Part shown: piece after piece, positions 59,792-64,000 of the stretch
Layout: each line of letters opens with the position of its first letter
How positions within the stretch are numbered: position 1 is the first letter of the stretch
Source: JAGQLF01 sp964437465
GTDB taxonomy: Bacteria > Patescibacteriota > Dojkabacteria > J137
Assembly: GCA_964437465.1 (NCBI GenBank)
Contig: CAYTGI010000003.1
Coordinates: 23,660-87,659, forward strand
DNA: 64,000 nt
Direction: 5' to 3'
The notes under the pieces: model-generated
Databases searched by the model: none
The model's input: only the letters and a program-made list of their open reading frames with translations
Told to the model about the DNA's origin: nothing
Position numbers and translations under genes: made by a program

Positions 59792-61873
59792 TTAGCTTTC
59801 TCTTAAATTTCTAAACACGTCTGATTGTTCAGATTTATCAAATCCAAGAAATGCTACATACCTTGTTGTTCCATCTTCCATTCCTCTCATCTCAATTAAA
59901 ACCCTTTCTCCATCTCCCCCAGAAGTTGGTCTTAATTCAAATATTTTCCTATGAGGGATCTCTTTTATCTTTCTAATGATAAACCCACCTGTTTGATTAT
60001 TATAAGCCAAAATTAATTTTTTGTGTGCATCGGATAAATCAAGAGCCTTAGCAATAATCGGATTATATCTGCTAGATTGCCTTACTGCTTCTTCCTCTTT
60101 TACTTTTTCTTCCTTTCTTTTTCTAAATGTTTTACGACTAGGTCTAGATGTATTAACCTTAGTTCTGGTTGGCGCTATTCCTATGCTTTTTTCTCTTTCT
60201 TTTTTTTCTTCTTCTTCCTTCCTTTTTTGAACAAGTTGATCTACTATGGTCTCTATAAAAATTCTTTTAGAAGTTGATCTAATATTATTATATTGAATTC
60301 CCTGTGGAAGTGTTTGGGGAACTGCACTAACTGATCCATCATCATTAATAATTATATTAACTCGTAAAAGCGCTTCAGGCTCGTCTGTTTCCTCGTATAT
60401 GTAATGCGGAAACTTATTGAGATCTCCGTTCGGCTCTCTATTTCTTCTTAGAAATAAATCTAAGTAATAAACTCCCCCCGTATCTCCTGCATGTATTTCA
60501 TATCTATTTAATCCAGTAACGAAGTCAAACCCTTGTTCAGTTCCTGATGATGTGTAAGTCTGGAATCCATATTTATTTAAGGCTTCGATATCAATCTTAT
60601 AATCTATATTTCCATGTTCTCCAAATCTATCTTGAATTAATTTTTCTTCAAAATAGTAAGCTCCAGTAATTTCTTGGATAGCAGCAGCCCAATTTCCAGC
60701 AACAATTTCAATTATCTCCTGAAAATCAGGATAATCCTGACTATAAGAAAATACTTCTTCAATATAAGTAGCTAGATCGAACGAAGGATTATTTAATGCT
60801 GAATTTCTTAATCCCATTGCAAAGTAATAATCAAATTCGGGTATAGATTGCCTTAAATTCATATAATCAGCAAACCCTTTCAAAAAATCTTCACTACTTT
60901 CTGGCACTAGGTTAGATGCAAGTGTTGTCAGTGTTGCTGAAAGTCCAGTAATAAAATCCTTATCGACTCTAGCACCTTTAACGGGCGATTCCATTATCGG
61001 TACACCAGTATTTACATCTCCAATTAGCTGTTGAATAAAGTAGGCTGTAACTTGAACACCGTCAAGGGGTACATTTATATTTGATCGCCTTGCAATAGTC
61101 CCTATAATCGACGTTTCCAATAAACTATATCCGAATGCGTATATTTCAGGATCAATTTGATATACATCTTGATCTTGTAATTGTCGTAAATGATTCCTCA
61201 GAACCTTTCCCATAGCTACAAAAGCATCATGCATCAGAGGTTTATCTTGCATCTTTTTCTTAACTTCATCAGGAATATCGTCAAACCCACCTTCAACATT
61301 AAAAAGTGGAAAACCTATAGGAGGAGGTAAACATCTTGTAGCTTCAATATAAGGTAGTAAAAAGAATTCATCATCTAGATCTCCTTTACCCTGAGTAAGG
61401 AAATGAAATTGTTTCTGTAAATTTCGTGCGTTTTCTAGCATATTATTTACAGCCTTGCTTCTTATCGTTTCAGCTTCTGAGAGAAATCTCCAAAATCTTG
61501 TTGCATCCATAGGAATGCCAGAAACCTCAACATCATACTCTCCTCTCAATGCTTCTATTCTTTCTATAACGAGATCGACTGCCCTATTATAAATTTCAAC
61601 TTGTCTATCTAGATTTGCAATTTTCTTATTAGCCTCTTTTCTAGCCTTTTTGTTTGGATGATTTTCAATTTCACGTCTCTGGTTTAGAGGAATCATACTG
61701 ACATTTCCTTCTTGATCTGGCTTTATTTTAAAACTAGCAAGTGCTACTAGTGCATCACCAGTACTTGTTGATTGGCTTAGCAGTTCCTCATACCTTGATA
61801 AATCATCCCTACTTCCTCCAAAATCAGGTCTTAATAAATTGTTGGGATCGAAAAAATCGTCACCTCCTTGCAT
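59792..61873 (-). CDS. Large hypothetical protein (about 690 aa)
   Basis: The start is set at ATG 61873 (MQGGDDFFDPNN) because the TATAAT at 61901-61906 overlaps the upstream GTG at 61900. The protein is soluble and helical in the first two-thirds (TETIRSKAVNNMLENARNLQ and similar), with a Lys/Glu-rich low-complexity linker near residue 580 (KRKEEEEKKEREKS) and a basic stretch (RPSRKTFRKRKEEK). A C-terminal domain of about 80 residues (KALDLSDAHKKLILAYNNQT, then FIIRKIKEIPHR) follows. No family is recognised. Its size and linker suggest a multi-domain structural or regulatory protein. Confidence 0.6.
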   Translation of the reverse strand: MQGGDDFFDPNNLLRPDFGGSRDDLSRYEELLSQSTSTGDALVALASFKIKPDQEGNVSMIPLNQRREIENHPNKKARKEANKKIANLDRQVEIYNRAVDLVIERIEALRGEYDVEVSGIPMDATRFWRFLSEAETIRSKAVNNMLENARNLQKQFHFLTQGKGDLDDEFFLLPYIEATRCLPPPIGFPLFNVEGGFDDIPDEVKKKMQDKPLMHDAFVAMGKVLRNHLRQLQDQDVYQIDPEIYAFGYSLLETSIIGTIARRSNINVPLDGVQVTAYFIQQLIGDVNTGVPIMESPVKGARVDKDFITGLSATLTTLASNLVPESSEDFLKGFADYMNLRQSIPEFDYYFAMGLRNSALNNPSFDLATYIEEVFSYSQDYPDFQEIIEIVAGNWAAAIQEITGAYYFEEKLIQDRFGEHGNIDYKIDIEALNKYGFQTYTSSGTEQGFDFVTGLNRYEIHAGDTGGVYYLDLFLRRNREPNGDLNKFPHYIYEETDEPEALLRVNIIINDDGSVSAVPQTLPQGIQYNNIRSTSKRIFIETIVDQLVQKRKEEEEKKEREKSIGIAPTRTKVNTSRPSRKTFRKRKEEKVKEEEAVRQSSRYNPIIAKALDLSDAHKKLILAYNNQTGGFIIRKIKEIPHRKIFELRPTSGGDGERVLIEMRGMEDGTTRYVAFLGFDKSEQSDVFRNLRES

Positions 61874-61900
61874 ATTTATGTCGTCAAAAATAAACGACAC

Positions 61901-61906
61901 ATTATA
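61901..61906 (-). promoter_or_regulatory. -10 box of the 61873 gene; excludes the GTG start
   Basis: TATAAT directly abuts the GTG at 61900, so that codon would lie before the transcript start; the ATG at 61873 is the first usable start. Confidence 0.5.
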
Positions 61907-62058
61907 CCACTTTAATGTATCTTTAGAAAGGAGCGTAATTGTGAGAGTTTAGGTGAGGTTTATTTTTTTTATAATTTTTAAATTATATTTGTGCGGGTTC
62001 AAGTTTGTAACTTGAAACTTTAATTCTCTACTAATATGAACTTAGTAGAAAAATTATG

Positions 62059-62081
62059 GAGCAGGTTACAAACCTGCTCCA
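62059..62081. repeat. Perfect 10-bp palindrome before the duplicated segment
   Basis: GGAGCAGGTT and AACCTGCTCC around an ACA loop, 9 bases before the duplicated copy begins. It may mark the edge of the inserted element. Confidence 0.7.
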
Positions 62082-62084
62082 GCA

Positions 62085-62348
62085 ATGGAAGCAACATTTT
62101 TCTCAATTTTTTTAATTGACTTTAGTTTCAGCGATCAGAATCTCTCAATAGCATTTACATTAAGTCTTTTGCCTAGTATTGCTTTAGTTCTATACTATAA
62201 TCTCACAAAAACAAAAATGGGGATTTTTGCAAAGGTATATTTGCTTATTATGAGCCCGGTACTAGCTATACTAGCTTTTGGAGTTCCTTTAGTTATGATT
62301 GGGATAGTATTGGCAGGTATAGCAAGCCTAATAACTGCATTTATCTAA
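62085..62348 (+). pseudogene. Truncated second copy of the 59329 membrane protein
   Basis: Copies codons 49-133 of the gene at 59329 with almost no change. The first four codons (ATGGAAGCA plus ACA) come from the junction. The ATG is new and follows a palindrome, so expression is doubtful. The copy begins in the middle of the gene, so it lacks the first membrane segments. Confidence 0.75.
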
Positions 62349-62359
62349 TTCAACATTCC

Positions 62360-62716
62360 TTATCTTAAGTTTATGTAGATATTTTCTAAAACTTGATTAA
62401 TATTATTAAATACTTCATCGTTACTAAATCTTAGGACTTTAACACCAAGATACTCTAAACTAATAGTTTTTACTAAATCGTTTTCTTTTGCTTCAGATGT
62501 AGTGTGGTATCTTCCATCAATCTCAATTCCTAATCTAGCTTTAATACAATAAAAATCTAGAATATAGTTTTCAATACTGTATTGTCTTTGAAATTTAAAA
62601 CCAGCTAGCTGTCTTTTCCTTAAATACTGCCACAGTTTCCTTTCAGCTTTAGTTGGGTTATTTCGATTTTGTCTTCGGTAGTATTTTAGTGATGGTTTTT
62701 GGTAGATTTTTGTCAT
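62360..62716 (-). CDS. DUF559 domain protein (Vsr-like endonuclease fold)
   Basis: A complete DUF559 protein of 118 residues. It has NPTKAERKLWQYLRKRQLAG, KFQRQYSIENYILDFYC, LGIEIDGRYHTTSEA (catalytic Glu/Asp region) and LGVKVLRFSNDEVFNNI. The fold is that of very-short-patch repair and restriction endonucleases, but the biological role is unknown. In many bacteria such genes lie beside G/C-rich palindromes; here palindromes sit at 62719-62757 and 62843-62922. It may be the nuclease of a small mobile element. Confidence 0.88.
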   Translation of the reverse strand: MTKIYQKPSLKYYRRQNRNNPTKAERKLWQYLRKRQLAGFKFQRQYSIENYILDFYCIKARLGIEIDGRYHTTSEAKENDLVKTISLEYLGVKVLRFSNDEVFNNINQVLENIYINLR

Positions 62717-62718
62717 AG

Positions 62719-62922
62719 ATCCCCTCCTAACCTCCCTTTAAAAATAAGGGGAGGAAATTTTATGTTGAGTTTATGAATTATAGAAAGAGACTAGTTATTT
62801 AACATTGTGTTGGGATACAAATTCCACCCATCTTCCTCTATTTAATCCCCTCCTCCCAACTAAGCTGAAGCTTCGTTGGACACCTCCCCTTTGATCAAAG
62901 GGGAGGCTGGGAGGGGATCATA
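62719..62922. repeat. G/C-rich palindromes flanking the DUF559 gene
   Basis: 62719-62757 pairs CCCCTCCTAACCTCCC with GGGGAGG. 62883-62906 is a perfect 24-bp palindrome (CCTCCCCTTTGA and its complement). It is nested inside a longer inverted repeat, ATCCCCTCC at 62845 and GGGAGGGGAT at 62908-62917. The same motif family occurs at 24504-24588. Confidence 0.65.
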
Positions 62923-62954
62923 TTAAACCAAGGTTTTGTCGAGGCTTGAGGGTG

Positions 62955-64000
62955 TCATTTAACTATCATATTCTTCTTAAAATTCTCAGCTTGTTCAAAG
63001 ATTTCTTTGTATACCTCATCTCTATCTACCGGAAGATAATCATTTTCAGCCAGACAAACTATTAGATCAGCTTTCAATTCAGCTTTTATATCGGCTCTCT
63101 TATTCCAGTCAGTATATTTTACTTTATCATCTACAATATTTTTTACTTGTTCAGCTAAAGAAATCAACCTATCTTCAGGGTATTCAAATTGATATTTATG
63201 AGCTAAGGATTTAAGAATATCGTAAAAAGATTTAACTTCAAGATCTATTCCCATTTGTTTATGTGATTCGCTTTCTTTTTTAAGGTTTTTATATAGGTCG
63301 ATTAATTTTACTGTTACTTCATCTGAAAATTCTTCTAAAACTGTGCTATTTAATGTTTCTTTTTCTTTTCTTTCGTTATATAAATCTACAATTCTTTTAA
63401 ATTTTTCAGAAAAGTCTACAGCAACCATTTGATTTATAAGCTTATATTGACCGATTGCTTGTTTGAGTAACTTTTGAAGGAGCTTAATTTTAGTATTTGG
63501 AAGTTTTATTTTCTCAATTTTTGCAAGATAATCATCGTCAAAAATATCTATCTCTTTTTGATCTTTTTCTCCTAGTTTAAATATCTCTTCAATTCCTTAC
63601 TTCCTAATGCGTTAACGATCATTTCACGCACTTTCTCATTCATTTGCTAGATGTCTGGTGCTTCCCCCTTGGTCAACTTATATAAAATTGATCTAACAGC
63701 TAAGAAAAAGTGTATCTGATTACGTTCTATACTTGATATCTTGTCACTAGCTACGCAAATATCATAAGCTGCTTTTAGCCTTTTAACTAACATCATAAAT
63801 CTTTTCTCAAGATTCTCAGTAGTTTGTACAAATTCTGTAGCTAAATTGAGTGTATGAAGTTGTTCAACTGCTGAGCCTTTAAAGTACTTACTACTATCAA
63901 ACTGCAAGAATATTTTATTAAGTAAATCTAAGTGATCTTTTACAATAATTACAGAACTTTCTATATCTTCAAAATTTTGTGAATCTACTTTATTGTAGTG
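62955..64000 (-). pseudogene. hsdR: 3' part of a broken type I restriction subunit HsdR
   Basis: The gene enters from beyond 64000 and reads HYNKVDSQNFEDIESS, then KYFKGSAVEQLHTLNLATEF and LTKGEAPDI to a TAG at 63647-63649. The same frame goes on as QMNEKVREMIVNALGSKE. A one-base deletion near 63605 is needed to continue as GIEEIFKLGEKDQKEIDIF, LQKLLKQAIGQYKLINQMVA and the C-terminal domain (DFSEKFKRIVDLYNERKE, GIDLEVKSFYDILKSLAHKY), which matches the HsdR helical end (DUF3387). With a nonsense codon and a frameshift it is almost certainly inactive. Frames starting at 63907 and 63428 are fragments of it. Confidence 0.83.

Noticed and set aside
1..64000. Alternative genetic code (TGA as Gly) as in some CPR phyla
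   Set aside because: TGA clearly ends genes, for example the permease at 33905-33907 and the PLP enzyme at 18175-18177, each overlapping the next start.

Overview
The window looks like chromosome of a low-GC member of the Candidate Phyla Radiation (Patescibacteria). The base composition is strongly AT-rich. Genes are short and many are unrecognisable. Patescibacterial favourites are present: a VanW-domain protein, an orphan VirB4-type ATPase with a split N-terminal partner, a very large DUF11-repeat surface protein with a sorting signal next to a sortase, DUF4256, C39-like and NlpC/P60-like proteins, and prepilins. GC-rich palindromes are scattered between genes. TGA is a normal stop (for example the ATGA overlap at 33904-33907), which argues against the UGA=Gly lineages. 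The exact phylum cannot be fixed from sequence alone; Dojkabacteria or Microgenomates are guesses. A 10-N gap at 49883-49892 marks a scaffold join.

Layout. 0-14.7 kb: end of a coiled-coil gene, tRNA-Gly, VanW protein and MurG, a membrane protein, an M16 peptidase, the VirB4 pair, a palindrome-rich gap, an uracil-5 RNA methyltransferase with a tandem cytochrome-b5-like protein, a very divergent SecD/SecF pair, and a Fic-like/HTH protein with a broken Fic motif. 14.8-20.2 kb: a decayed gene, a five-gene overlapping operon (PLP enzyme, methyltransferase, ATP-grasp ligase, small helical protein, NlpC/P60-like protein), a divergent zinc-ribbon plus kinase-like pair, and a candidate small RNA. 20.2-29.5 kb: Pth, a run of unknown small genes, a Xer-type recombinase, GlyA, FolD, a D-2-hydroxyacid dehydrogenase and a GerW-like protein. 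29.6-32.1 kb: a tRNA region with intact Arg, Lys and His tRNAs; the Lys and His genes sit inside broken copies of themselves. 32.3-36.5 kb: a pilin with an amber stop, a YraQ-type permease with its TIGR03943 partner, SWIB, C39-like and DUF4256 proteins. 36.5-46.3 kb: the 2999-residue DUF11 protein and sortase. 46.4-56.2 kb: DinB-like and ClbS-like proteins, a SOUL heme protein, a PAS histidine kinase, a DUF3179 protein, a LOV photoreceptor, TypA/BipA and a prepilin. 56.2-64 kb: unknown proteins, a recent 255-bp duplication, a DUF559 nuclease among palindromes, and the broken 3' part of an HsdR gene.

Four things stand out. First, a tRNA-His gene (31806-32078) is interrupted at three points, yet removing the insertions restores perfect anticodon, T and acceptor stems; one insertion carries a complete second tRNA-His. 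Second, about twenty genes have a TATAAT-like box 5-9 nt before the start codon, the layout expected for leaderless mRNAs. Third, the 15.1-19.1 kb operon looks like a small uncharacterised biosynthetic or modification pathway. Fourth, a short LOV protein keeps every flavin-contacting residue I can check.
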